Assembly: GCF_018139645.1 (NCBI RefSeq)
Contig: NZ_JAGSPM010000008.1
Span: 1-64,000, forward strand
DNA: 64,000 nucleotides
Direction: 5' to 3'
From: Affinundibacterium baiyunense
Lineage (GTDB): Bacteria; Pseudomonadota; Gammaproteobacteria; Burkholderiales; Burkholderiaceae_D
The position numbers and the translations under genes were made by a program. The notes beneath the pieces are model-generated. The model did no database searches. It was not told the DNA's origin and saw only the letters and a list, made by a program, of their open reading frames with translations. Numbering within the stretch: position 1 is the first letter of the stretch; every line of letters starts with the position of its first letter. Of this stretch, positions 38,622 to 47,683 are shown one piece after another.

Positions 38622-39008
38622 ATGAAAAATAACCCAGTCGGTTGGTTCGAGATTTATGTTCAGGACATGCCACGTGCAAAACGCTTTTATGAAGCGGTGT
38701 TTCAAACGGAATTGACACTTCTTCCTAATCCTGATCCCGAGGGCTTTTCAGAGATGGAAATGTTGACATTTCCGATGTCGATGGAAGATTACGGCGCATC
38801 TGGTGCTTTGGTGAAAATGCCTGATTGCCCATCAGGAGGGAGCACCTTAGTCTATTTTTCGTGCGATGATTGCGCAGTCGAAGCCGAGCGCGCCGCCCAA
38901 AATGGAGGGGCGATTTTTAAAGGCAAGATGGCGATCGGTGAGCATGGGTTTATTGCTATGGTGGTGGATACCGAAGGCAATATGATAGGTCTGCATTCTA
39001 TGCAATGA
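38622..39008 (+). CDS. VOC (glyoxalase/bleomycin-resistance fold) family protein
   Basis: 128 residues with the paired beta-alpha-beta-beta-beta fold of the vicinal oxygen chelate superfamily: VGWFEIYVQDMPRAKRFYEAVF at the start and GFIAMVVDTEGNMIGLHS at the end. Members of this subgroup usually lack an assigned substrate. AATAGGAGCTTTACC before the ATG is a good ribosome-binding site. Probably cytoplasmic. Confidence 0.88.
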   Translation: MKNNPVGWFEIYVQDMPRAKRFYEAVFQTELTLLPNPDPEGFSEMEMLTFPMSMEDYGASGALVKMPDCPSGGSTLVYFSCDDCAVEAERAAQNGGAIFKGKMAIGEHGFIAMVVDTEGNMIGLHSMQ

Positions 39009-39096
39009 GGTCGCGAAGCTAAGCGCCTCGTTCGACTGTTTAGCTGATTCGCATGCTGTCTAGCATCGCTAGGTTTGCCAGGTCACGACAGAGATT

Positions 39097-39126
39097 TTTT
39101 GCCCCCGAACTTGAGCGGGGGCAAAA
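39097..39126. repeat. GC-rich inverted repeat between convergent genes
   Basis: Eleven paired bases, TTTTGCCCCCG / CGGGGGCAAAA, with an 8-base loop, between the VOC gene and the phytase gene. The flanking T and A runs belong to the stem, so neither strand has a free T tract. It may still stop transcription from both sides. Confidence 0.55.
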
Positions 39127-39142
39127 TATAGTGAAAGACAAA

Positions 39143-41053
39143 TTAGTCGACAAGTTTAAGTGCCAAGGCAATTTGCTGCCAGTCTATGTATTTGAAGTTT
39201 TGCGCTCCATCTGGCAGGTGCTTATGACCATCTTGTACGATCATAATGCCCTTGTTGTATCCCGCACCGAAGCTGGCTGAACTGACTTCCAGCCCATCCG
39301 TCTCGGAACTGCCATCGATGCCTTTTGCAAGGTTGAAGCCGATACGAAATTTACCTCGATAAGAAAATGGTGCTTGTGCGTCATAGATCACATAACTATT
39401 ATCACCTTGGCTGGATACGACAAGATAAGTCTCTTGCTTACCGTGATACAGAGCCAGTCCTTCGACATCAGCATGCAAATGTTGTCCGACTTTGGCAATG
39501 AGTTTAAACGCGCTAGCTTGTGCCGCGTCGGCATTGGTCAACCATACACCACGTTTTTCTTCACCGATAAACAGACGCGCAGTTTTGTCGTCCACAACGC
39601 AACCTTCGGGTTGTGTTGCAAGCTTCAATTGACGTAGTTGCGTGCCTTGATATTTACCGTTCTTTCTCTCGATGCGCCAGTGTTGGACTACGCCGTCTTT
39701 ATCATTCACAAAGGCTTCGAGACCACCACGACTAGGTTGATATAAACAAGTGCCATAAATATCCTTCAACCCCGTCGCAATGCGACTAGCTTCTCGCAAT
39801 GTGCCATTGCCATCGATGTCAAAAAGAACCAAGCTGTAGTCGTCGCGTTGGGTGGCGATGGCGATATCACTGACACCATCTTGCCAATGGATTTGCTGGC
39901 GCACATCGACGTTGTTCAGGCGACCGACTTCCAATAGTTGGGTTTGCTTGCCCTGCATATCGTAGACCAGTAATCCTTGCTTTTTATTCGTGCCAAGAAT
40001 TCGGCTTAGTTGGCTATCTGTTGGATGACTCCAGATTGCCGGATCATCGGCTGCGTCGCCGAGTCGACTCATTTCTTCGGTTTGTACTTGTGGAATCAAC
40101 ACAGGAATCGACTCTTGCGGAGTGTCTTTTTTGCGCGGCAGGCTAGCTACCTGCATCCAAGCATTTTTGCTGTCATCGCGTAGGTAGAAGTTTGTTTTGC
40201 TGTCTGTATCCAAGGTGCGCAAAGAGCCTGTTTGTTGCGGCCAAGCTGCATTTGTTTTCTTAGAAAATTGCTTTGTAATTTTCCAATCTTGTTTTGTAGC
40301 TGTAGACAAGAAAATGTTCTTTCCAGCTTCATCCAAGACGGCGACTCCACCTGAAAAGGCATGCATCGCATGTGCCCCTTGCTGCAATCGACCAAAAGGC
40401 TGGCGCAATTGTACTGCTTGGCGTGCGGCACTGCTCTCGGATTGTGCGGAGTAAGCCCAGACACCAAAATCTTCTTCGTTGACATATAAAGTCTCGGTTT
40501 TGTCGTCGACCTCACAGGATTTGGCATTTGCTGGTAGTGCTAGATTACGTACTAAACGCGGCTGATTTCCTTCTAGCACCCACTGCTGTGCATGACCACT
40601 TTTTGCGATCAAGAATAAATGCATGAGTTGTTGTTGATCGCGAAACAAGCAGCTGGCATCGAGCGCAGTCGTGGCAGGGGGCAGCTTTGCATGCAATTGG
40701 AATTGACCTTCCTGAATGCGAATCGGCAAGGCATTTTGTGTATTGCTATCGATCAGAACGGCAAATGTAGAATCTGTATTTTCACGTACGTCAAACTGTT
40801 TGGCGCGCACTTTCATGGTAGTGCGTTCGACACCGGTTGGAGATACTAAGCGTAAGGCTTTCTTGTCTAGGATTAACCAATCACCGTTGCTGAGTGGCCG
40901 AAAATCGACAGCGGATTTAACAAATTCTGGTAGCTGTTTTGGCTGTGGGGCTGCGCCTGCACTTGCGTTACTGCTAGCTAGAGCTAGTCCAAGCAAGACA
41001 CTGGCTTGCGCAGCCCGCAGCCATTGTGTTTGAAGAATATTTAAGTTTTGCAT
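39143..41053 (-). CDS. Two-domain beta-propeller 3-phytase
   Basis: 636 residues with a signal peptide ending near SSNASAGAA. The C-terminal half (about 330-636) is a canonical beta-propeller phytase: DDPAIWSHPTDSQLSRILGT, GLLVYDMQGK, NNVDVRQ, DIYGTCLYQP, DVEGLALYHG and SETDGLEV, providing acidic calcium ligands. The N-terminal half (about 45-320) is a divergent propeller lacking DDPAIW; similar incomplete first domains are known in dual-domain phytases. It releases phosphate from phytate outside the cytoplasm. It lies 83 bases downstream of a TonB receptor gene and is probably co-transcribed with it. Confidence 0.93.
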   Translation of the reverse strand: MQNLNILQTQWLRAAQASVLLGLALASSNASAGAAPQPKQLPEFVKSAVDFRPLSNGDWLILDKKALRLVSPTGVERTTMKVRAKQFDVRENTDSTFAVLIDSNTQNALPIRIQEGQFQLHAKLPPATTALDASCLFRDQQQLMHLFLIAKSGHAQQWVLEGNQPRLVRNLALPANAKSCEVDDKTETLYVNEEDFGVWAYSAQSESSAARQAVQLRQPFGRLQQGAHAMHAFSGGVAVLDEAGKNIFLSTATKQDWKITKQFSKKTNAAWPQQTGSLRTLDTDSKTNFYLRDDSKNAWMQVASLPRKKDTPQESIPVLIPQVQTEEMSRLGDAADDPAIWSHPTDSQLSRILGTNKKQGLLVYDMQGKQTQLLEVGRLNNVDVRQQIHWQDGVSDIAIATQRDDYSLVLFDIDGNGTLREASRIATGLKDIYGTCLYQPSRGGLEAFVNDKDGVVQHWRIERKNGKYQGTQLRQLKLATQPEGCVVDDKTARLFIGEEKRGVWLTNADAAQASAFKLIAKVGQHLHADVEGLALYHGKQETYLVVSSQGDNSYVIYDAQAPFSYRGKFRIGFNLAKGIDGSSETDGLEVSSASFGAGYNKGIMIVQDGHKHLPDGAQNFKYIDWQQIALALKLVD

Positions 41054-41136
41054 AGATGTACGGTGTTCGAAAAATAGGTTAATGGCCTATCCCCAAAAAA
41101 TTTGAGAATAGGCTGTTTCTCACTTGCGATTGCAGT

Positions 41137-43722
41137 TTAAAAATTGATTTTTAAACTTGCCTTGTAAGTGCGTCCATACTGTTCATATTGTGCATTCAAA
41201 GCTTTCGTTCCCAAGTACACATAGTAGATTTCATTGTTCAAATTGTTCGCTTCAAATACGAGTTGATAGCGACGATTGATTTGGTAAGACAAGGAAAAAT
41301 CGAGTTGCTTTTGTGTGTCAACCATACGATCTTGATCGGCTGCCAAGATGTCTGATCCTACTTCCAATAGGTACGGTGATTTATAGTTGAGCGCCAAGCG
41401 TGTGCTGATCGCGCCATCTTCGTAACCCAACATCAGATTGCCAACGCGGTCCGATTGGCCTGGTAATTGTATGCTGCGGGTTTTATAGCTATTGCTGGCT
41501 TTGTCGAAACGGCCAATGCTGGCGTCAGACTTACTCAAGCTCAGGTTAGCAGAGAAAATCAAATGATTGAACGGTGCCGGTAACATGCGTAAAGATTGGC
41601 TATAGCCGAGTTCCAAGCCATGTACTTTGGCTTTGTCACCGTTGGTATAACTAATCGCCGTGGTGTAGCCCGTCCACGGTGCCGTGCCCGCCAGATTGGT
41701 GGTGTAAGTGAAGTTCTTGATATCTTTATGGAACAGATACGCCGATACACTGCCATCGTCTTGCAAGCGACGTTCGATGCCAAAGTCGAGGTTGCTTGCT
41801 TTCATAGCATTGAGCAGAGGATTGCCAATTTGTGCTTCGGTACTACTGATTAAATTAACGCCTGGTGCCAATTGGCTAAAATTGGCACGAACCACGGCAT
41901 TTGTCCACGCAGCACGCAAGCTGGTTTTAGCATCGACATCGTAGCGCCCTTGCAGCGTTGGTAACCAATTGTTGTAGGAGCGCGAACTTTGATTTTGCGT
42001 GACGACACCAGCGACAATCTTATTCCCCGAAGCATCGAATTGTGTGCGTTCTAATCGTGTTCCGACCAACAAGCTAAAGTTCTCAGAATGAAAACCGTTT
42101 TGAATATAGGCTGCATCGATGTTTTCATCCATAGAAAAATCATTGATCGCCGATTCTACAGTCGAACGGGCGGCGGCGCGATTCGCACCCGCGACGCGAG
42201 CACGTAATGCCACAGGATCTAATCCTAAACCGATACGTCCGAGTGGGTAAGCTAATTCTTTTCCAACAAAAGACGACATCGAAGTTGCACCTGCACCCCA
42301 GTAATTCGCTGCGCTTGCACTACTACTGTAGGCAAATTGCTCCGTATCATTTTTCTTATTGCGCTGACTAGTTTTGAGTCCGAATTTCAATTTCGCATCC
42401 CAATCTCCAAGATCGAAAGTTTTGCCGAGATCAACTCGTGCATGATGTTCTTTGTCATCAGAAAAACGCGTTTGAAAAGTCAGTGCATTCAAAGCGAATT
42501 TGCTAGGGTCGTATGCGCTGGTAGGTGTATTGAGTTTAGGTAAATTCGTTTGTGTAAAGCTGATGTCATTGAAATTGGATGTGCCGCGGAAGCGTGCATC
42601 GTTGAGCGCATCTGGCGTGTCATCAGAAGCGGTGCTTTGCGCAATATTCGCTTCAAGTTTCCAACCTTGTATGCGTTGTTCAGTGCCCAATAAGAATGAT
42701 GTGATTTCTTGTGTGTATTTGCGTTGACGCAGACGACGTTCTAATCGCGCGGTGGCAGGCACACCTTCCGTTAAAGCGCCACCGCTGATATTGCTCACGG
42801 TCAGGCGATCACGTATTTCGTCGTCACTAAATTTGCTAATAAAACTGCGCATAAAATAGCTGCTCTCAGTATTTGGTCGCCAATCTAAATTGAGTGCAAA
42901 TGCTCGACGTTCACGCACTGGCAAATAGTCACGCAATTCGAGACCAGACAAACGACCATTGCTCCATGCGCCGCCAGTCTCCAAATTGTCGGAGCCGAAT
43001 TCGCGCTTCTCCATGCTCAAACCAGCGGCAATGCCGAACTTGCCATCGAGCAGACGATCAGCAAATAAGAGCCCGACGGTGGGACTAGTTTTTTTGATGT
43101 TTTCGTCATAGCTGACACCCGCATTCAATGACATCACTCGCTGTGGTAAGTCGAAGCCGGTGAGTGCTTTCACTTCTACGGTCGCTCCCAGCGAATTGCC
43201 ATCCATATCTGGGCGCAAAGTTTTGATCACTTCTAAAGTACGGATGATGCCTGAAGGCAGCACGTCGAGCGCAACCGCGCGGCGGCTCGCTTCTGGTGAG
43301 GGCACCAGCGCACCATTGATTGTGATGGCATTCAGATCAGGTCCTAAGCCACGTACGGTGATGTAGCGTCCTTCGCCTTGATCGCGTTGCACTGAGACGC
43401 CTGGTAAACGCGCTAATGCTTCTGCTGCATTCTTGTCTGGTAGTGCACCGATGTCATCGCTGCTAATGACGCTGACGATGTTGTCGGCTTTTTCTTGTAT
43501 CTCTAAAGCTTTACGCATACTGGCACGTTGACCAGTGATGGTCACACTTTGCGGTTCGAGGGCAATACTGCCACCCATAGTCGTTTGTGTCTGTGCTTGC
43601 GCTTGCATCATGCATAAGACGCCAAAGGTGATGGCGCTGAGCTTGCATAAATTAGCTGTGTTAGAAGTGGCCTTCACCTTATGAAGTTGCGTGTTGCGAG
43701 CTTGGTGCGTTGTGTGTGTCAT
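41137..43722 (-). CDS. TonB-dependent outer-membrane receptor
   Basis: 861 residues. A signal-like segment lies at about 27-45. The plug domain has NIVSVISSDDIGALPDKNAAEALARLPGVSVQRDQGEG broken across conserved blocks, with ITVRGLGPDLNAITINGA. A 22-strand barrel follows, ending YGRTYKASLKINF with the terminal Phe. The IGALPDKN-AEALARLPGV pattern is that of receptors for carbohydrate or complex organic substrates rather than classical siderophores. Coupling with phytase suggests uptake of phytate or its products; this is inference. Confidence 0.92.
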   Translation of the reverse strand: MTHTTHQARNTQLHKVKATSNTANLCKLSAITFGVLCMMQAQAQTQTTMGGSIALEPQSVTITGQRASMRKALEIQEKADNIVSVISSDDIGALPDKNAAEALARLPGVSVQRDQGEGRYITVRGLGPDLNAITINGALVPSPEASRRAVALDVLPSGIIRTLEVIKTLRPDMDGNSLGATVEVKALTGFDLPQRVMSLNAGVSYDENIKKTSPTVGLLFADRLLDGKFGIAAGLSMEKREFGSDNLETGGAWSNGRLSGLELRDYLPVRERRAFALNLDWRPNTESSYFMRSFISKFSDDEIRDRLTVSNISGGALTEGVPATARLERRLRQRKYTQEITSFLLGTEQRIQGWKLEANIAQSTASDDTPDALNDARFRGTSNFNDISFTQTNLPKLNTPTSAYDPSKFALNALTFQTRFSDDKEHHARVDLGKTFDLGDWDAKLKFGLKTSQRNKKNDTEQFAYSSSASAANYWGAGATSMSSFVGKELAYPLGRIGLGLDPVALRARVAGANRAAARSTVESAINDFSMDENIDAAYIQNGFHSENFSLLVGTRLERTQFDASGNKIVAGVVTQNQSSRSYNNWLPTLQGRYDVDAKTSLRAAWTNAVVRANFSQLAPGVNLISSTEAQIGNPLLNAMKASNLDFGIERRLQDDGSVSAYLFHKDIKNFTYTTNLAGTAPWTGYTTAISYTNGDKAKVHGLELGYSQSLRMLPAPFNHLIFSANLSLSKSDASIGRFDKASNSYKTRSIQLPGQSDRVGNLMLGYEDGAISTRLALNYKSPYLLEVGSDILAADQDRMVDTQKQLDFSLSYQINRRYQLVFEANNLNNEIYYVYLGTKALNAQYEQYGRTYKASLKINF

Positions 43723-43758
43723 GATGTATCGGGCTGGGTTGACGATGGAAAAGCCCGC

Positions 43759-43792
43759 AGTCTAGAAGTCAAATATGTCAGTCGCGTTACAG
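43759..43792 (-). promoter_or_regulatory. Candidate Pho box and promoter of the receptor-phytase operon
   Basis: Read on the - strand: CTGTAAC (43792-43786), 4 bases, CTGACAT (43781-43775). This is an 11-base direct repeat matching the PhoB consensus CTGTCAT at 11 of 14 positions. Ten bases further on is TAGACT (43764-43759), a -10-like hexamer at the spacing seen in PhoB-activated promoters, 37 bases from the start codon. Phosphate control of a phytase makes biological sense. Confidence 0.5.
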
Positions 43793-44177
43793 AGATTTTT
43801 TGTTGCTATCAGAGCGGCTCGTTTTGCCATCTTTATTGAGCAATTGATGCAGATGATGAGCTTAAATGACCGCACGGCACGATACATGTGCATCTTGCAC
43901 ATTGCACGCGAACTCACTTTTCTAGGGATTAAGCGGTTCTACTAGACACGGCATCCCCTTACCTCATTATCTATCTGGCGATTGAAAACAATCCGTGTAA
44001 TTCCAGCGGTGCACACACGATTCTTAATTTTCTGTGAGCTGTTTGCACCTGTGTTGTTTTTCATGCTGCGCATTTCCAGTTTTTGGGAAATAGCGGTACT
44101 TGTCATTTTCTTGTCATGTAAGCCGTATAGTCTCGCGCGCACCGTCCAGTCTGGATCTATTAATAGCGCGAGCCATC
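43793..44177. other. Divergent upstream region without a gene
   Basis: About 385 bases between the receptor operon and the GGDEF-like gene. Apart from the candidate Pho box next to it, nothing was recognised; short reading frames here lack ribosome-binding sites. Confidence 0.4.
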
Positions 44178-45101
44178 ATGCTTTCACTTCATAAAACACC
44201 ACTTTCAATTTTTGCGTTTGCTCTCTTACTTAGCTTGGCTGCGTTTAGCACGATCGGCCTAGCAAAGCCATTTGAGTCAATTCAATGGCTGGATGTGATT
44301 GCCGAGGGTGGAACGGCGGTGATGGCAGGTTTGTGGTTAGTGATGACGCTTAGCAGCAGACCGCGTGGCAAAGTCACATATCTGCTCGCAGCTGGTATGG
44401 GCTTGATCATGCTTGGTGCGTGGGTTGATTGTATGGATGAGTTTTATCGCGTCGGCAAAGAACAATTGTGGGATCATTGGCTAGAAGCCGGATTTACTTT
44501 GGGTGGTATGTTGGTCTTAACGGCTGGTTTGTACTTTTGGCGTCATGAACAGTTTTCGCTCAATCAGCATTTGAAAAAGCGCGAACGCTTGTTTCGTGAT
44601 CATTTGGCTTTTGATCGTGTGACACAATTAGTCGATGCGACTTATCTTCGTCGCTTAATTACGATGGAGCAGGGACGCCATTCTGATGTCTCGAATTGTG
44701 TTGCGCTGTTGGATATCAATTCCTTCCATCTCCTAAATCGTGATTGCGGCGTAGAAGAGGGCGACCGGGCATTGCAAGCAGTGGCGCATATGTTGTTACT
44801 GAATTTGTCGAATCAAGATGTGCTATGTCGCTATGCGGGCGATCGATTTGCTATTTATATGCCATCTACCACGCTAGATTTTGCACAGAAAAAGGTCAAT
44901 CATTTATGTGCGATGGTAGCGCAGATGCACTTTTACACGCAGACCCGTCAAGTGCCAATCACTTTGCGTGCTGTTTGTAGTGAGGCGGTCGTGCAACTTG
45001 ACGATTTGTTAGTGCGACTTGATCCGCTCGATTCGCTCGCACAGCACAGCGAAGAAACAGAAGCGCTTGCAGGTATGCCGCGAACAGCGGTGTTTAGCTG
45101 A
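44178..45101 (+). CDS. Membrane protein with a degenerate GGDEF domain
   Basis: 307 residues from ATG 44178. Four transmembrane segments fill the first 130 residues, followed by a short linker helix and a GGDEF-type domain (about 165-290). The signature reads AGDRF instead of GG(D/E)EF, although LDINSFHLLNRD preserves the first Asp and the nucleotide-binding Asn. It is therefore probably not an active diguanylate cyclase but might bind GTP or act as a sensor. The AraC gene follows after 15 bases. Confidence 0.82.
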   Translation: MLSLHKTPLSIFAFALLLSLAAFSTIGLAKPFESIQWLDVIAEGGTAVMAGLWLVMTLSSRPRGKVTYLLAAGMGLIMLGAWVDCMDEFYRVGKEQLWDHWLEAGFTLGGMLVLTAGLYFWRHEQFSLNQHLKKRERLFRDHLAFDRVTQLVDATYLRRLITMEQGRHSDVSNCVALLDINSFHLLNRDCGVEEGDRALQAVAHMLLLNLSNQDVLCRYAGDRFAIYMPSTTLDFAQKKVNHLCAMVAQMHFYTQTRQVPITLRAVCSEAVVQLDDLLVRLDPLDSLAQHSEETEALAGMPRTAVFS

Positions 45102-45116
45102 AACGCCCCTTATCTG

Positions 45117-46136
45117 ATGGCTTATTTTTCTAGTAGTGATCCCTGTTTGTTAGCCCAGCATCATGCCATGCTGGCGTGGCAGAGTGCTCAGCGTTTAGAA
45201 GTGGACTTAGTCGGAGCGCGCAAGGCATGTAAGCTAGATGGGGAAGACTTCACATGGCCAGAGCGCAAAATCAGTCCCGAGCAATATTTAAAGTTGCTGC
45301 AGTATCTAGCTCGGCAGTCGCATAGCAAAGACACGAGTTTTATACTCGGCCAACACATGCTGCCGGGTCATTATGGGAGTGCCAGTCAAGCGCTGCTATA
45401 TGCGCAGACTCTACGTCAGGCTTTGCGAATTCTGGTGCAGTTTCGAACTAGCTTGTGCCCGCTTTTGACGCCGCGATTGAAAGAAGAAAATGGGCAAGTG
45501 ATCTTGTACTGGATGGATCATTGGGGCGCACCAGAGATGCTGCCTTTTTTGGTAGAAATGCATATGACTGCCGTAACTGCAATGTGCCGCTGGCTCAGTG
45601 AACAACGCCTGCCTTGGCGTTATTGTTTTAATCGCAGCCGCGCCCAACACATAGAACAACATCAAGTCCATCTAGGTCGCGATTTACGTTTCAATTGTTA
45701 TCTTGATGCGATGATGATTCCTGCTGAATATTTGGATGTGCCGTGGCCACGAGCAAATGCTGTCAGCGCCGATGTCGCGATTAAGCAAGCGACTACCGCA
45801 GCATTAAATCAGCCACCAGCGCAAAGCATCATTCCGCAATTGTATGACTACCTAGCCCTCAATCTACGCTGCGCGCCGAGCTTAGAAAAAGCGGCGCAAC
45901 ATTTTGACTGTAGCATCGCCACCTTCAAACGGCACCTTGCCAGACACGGTACTCACTTTCAAGCAGAGCTAGATCAGGTTCGCACGCACATGGCGCTCTA
46001 CCTTTTCCATTTTCAAGAAATGGATAACGAAGGGGTCGCTGCCTATCTTGGGTTTCACGATGCGACGAATTTCCGCCGCTCGTTCAAGCGCTGGACTGGG
46101 CAGACTCCTAGTTTGTTGCGTTTGGCTTTGGAGTAA
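45117..46136 (+). CDS. AraC family transcriptional regulator (Arabinose_bd-type N domain)
   Basis: 339 residues. The N-terminal 200 residues match the ligand/dimerisation domain found in OruR/ArgR-like AraC regulators (ISPEQYLKLLQYLARQS, GHYGSASQALLYAQTLRQAL). The last 95 residues form two HTH motifs: SLEKAAQHFDCSIATFKRHLARHG and GVAAYLGFHDATNFRRSFKRWTGQTPS. It is transcribed directly after the degenerate GGDEF gene, so the membrane protein may feed it a signal; this is inference. Confidence 0.9.
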   Translation: MAYFSSSDPCLLAQHHAMLAWQSAQRLEVDLVGARKACKLDGEDFTWPERKISPEQYLKLLQYLARQSHSKDTSFILGQHMLPGHYGSASQALLYAQTLRQALRILVQFRTSLCPLLTPRLKEENGQVILYWMDHWGAPEMLPFLVEMHMTAVTAMCRWLSEQRLPWRYCFNRSRAQHIEQHQVHLGRDLRFNCYLDAMMIPAEYLDVPWPRANAVSADVAIKQATTAALNQPPAQSIIPQLYDYLALNLRCAPSLEKAAQHFDCSIATFKRHLARHGTHFQAELDQVRTHMALYLFHFQEMDNEGVAAYLGFHDATNFRRSFKRWTGQTPSLLRLALE

Positions 46137-46262
46137 TCTTTAGACTTTCACTTACGATCAAAAAACACATAAGCAAACTTGAAATCATTCGTTCTCAACA
46201 CGCATTTGAATCTTTAATCTCCATATATCGATTAATTCAATTTCTGTATGGGGATGACGAAG

Positions 46263-47269
46263 ATGAAATTTTTTAAATTACTTGTCTGTGTTTCTGCATT
46301 GAGCGCATTAGCCGCGGCTCCAATTGCCTACGCTGCTGACCTTACGTTACTCAATGTCTCTTACGGCCCAACTCGCGAGTTATACCAAGACGTGAACGCC
46401 GGATTTGCGAAGTATTGGCAAAGCAAAACGGGCGATGAACTCACGATTAAGCAATCGCACGGTGGTTCGGGTAAGCAGGCACGTGCTGTGATTGATGGCT
46501 TGGATGCTGATGTGTTGACTTTGGCCTTGGCCTATGACATTGATGCCGTTGCCGAAAAAGGTTTGGTGGATAAAGCGTGGCAGAAGCGACTTGCGCACAA
46601 TGCCTCGCCTTATACCTCGACGATCGTTTTTTTGGTGCGCAAAGGAAATCCAAAAGCAATTAAAGATTGGAATGATTTGGTCAAACCTGGGGTGGCAGTC
46701 ATCACGCCGAATCCGAAAACGTCTGGCGGCGCACGCTGGAATTATTTGGCCGCATGGGGCTATGCTTTAAAAAAAAAGCAGGCAGCAATGTAACGGCCAA
46801 AGATTTTGTGCAAAAGCTCTACAAAAATGTGCCAGTGTTGGATTCTGGCGCACGCGGTTCTACCGTAACGTTTTCTGAGCGCGGCATTGGCGATGTATTG
46901 ATCACTTGGGAAAACGAAGCCTATCTCGCATTGAAAGAATTTGGCGCCGATAAGTTGCAGATCGTCACGCCGAGTTTAAGTATTTTGGCCGAGCCACCGG
47001 TAACGGTAGTTGATAAAACCGTAGATAAACGCGGAACTAGAAAAGTGGCGGAAGCGTATCTGAATTATCTCTACACAGACGAAGCGCAAGATTTGATCGG
47101 CAAACATTTTTATCGTCCAACTTCTGAACGCGCAGCGAAGAAGTACGCAGGACAATTTGCGAAAGTGAATTTATTCAAGATTGATCAAGTATTTGGTGGT
47201 TGGAGTAAAGCGCAAAAAGAACATTTTTCTGATGGAGGTGTATTCGATCAAATTTATCAAGCAAAGTAA
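46263..47269 (+). pseudogene. Sulfate/thiosulfate-binding protein gene, frameshifted
   Basis: The first frame gives a signal peptide ([23 protein letters not shown]) and the sulfate-binding start [22 protein letters not shown], then runs into a stop at 46793. The second half ([30 protein letters not shown] to GGVFDQIYQAK, split here) continues one frame over. The shift falls in a run of nine A bases (46769-46777); ten would restore an intact protein of about 335 residues. ATG 46263 has GGGGA upstream; ATG 46248 is also possible. Loss of function, slippage correction or a sequencing error in the homopolymer are all open. Confidence 0.85.
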
Positions 47270-47683
47270 GGGTAGTGGTTTGATTCAACTGCCAGCGACT
47301 AATAATCGTCTAGCGCATCGATGTGTCGTTGCGGAAGTTGCTGATCATGTTTTTCTTCATTGTGATCCCCAAGTCATGGTGATACGGAATCGGCAATCAG
47401 ATGCTTATTGAACGTAGTTGAAATGTTTTAGTCTCCATCAAAACTCTCCCCCCTCGGTTTTGATGACACAACTAAGTTAGTCTGATCTTGGTGTTGCGCG
47501 ACATAGCGATATTTTCTGGAGATGTTTTCTCTTGCGAATGTTTGTATGTCGCGCTTTTTTTGTTTTTTATGCGGACGAAATGCCGATAGACACAAGTCAT
47601 CTAAGCAAGTGCAAATTACTTCGTTGGTTTTTCTTAAGGCCTGTTTTAAGCTGGTTCGATACGATTATTGGAAAGGAATAAGA
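47270..47683. other. Gap in the sulfate operon with a hairpin
   Basis: 414 bases without a credible gene. A 9-bp inverted repeat CATCAAAAC / GTTTTGATG (47436-47465) encloses a C-rich 12-base loop; no T tract follows. It may separate binding-protein expression from the downstream genes, as high levels of the binding protein are usual. Confidence 0.45.

Noticed and set aside
46754..47269. Separate gene for the second half of the sulfate-binding protein
   Set aside because: It has no signal peptide and aligns as the direct continuation of the upstream frame after a one-base shift.
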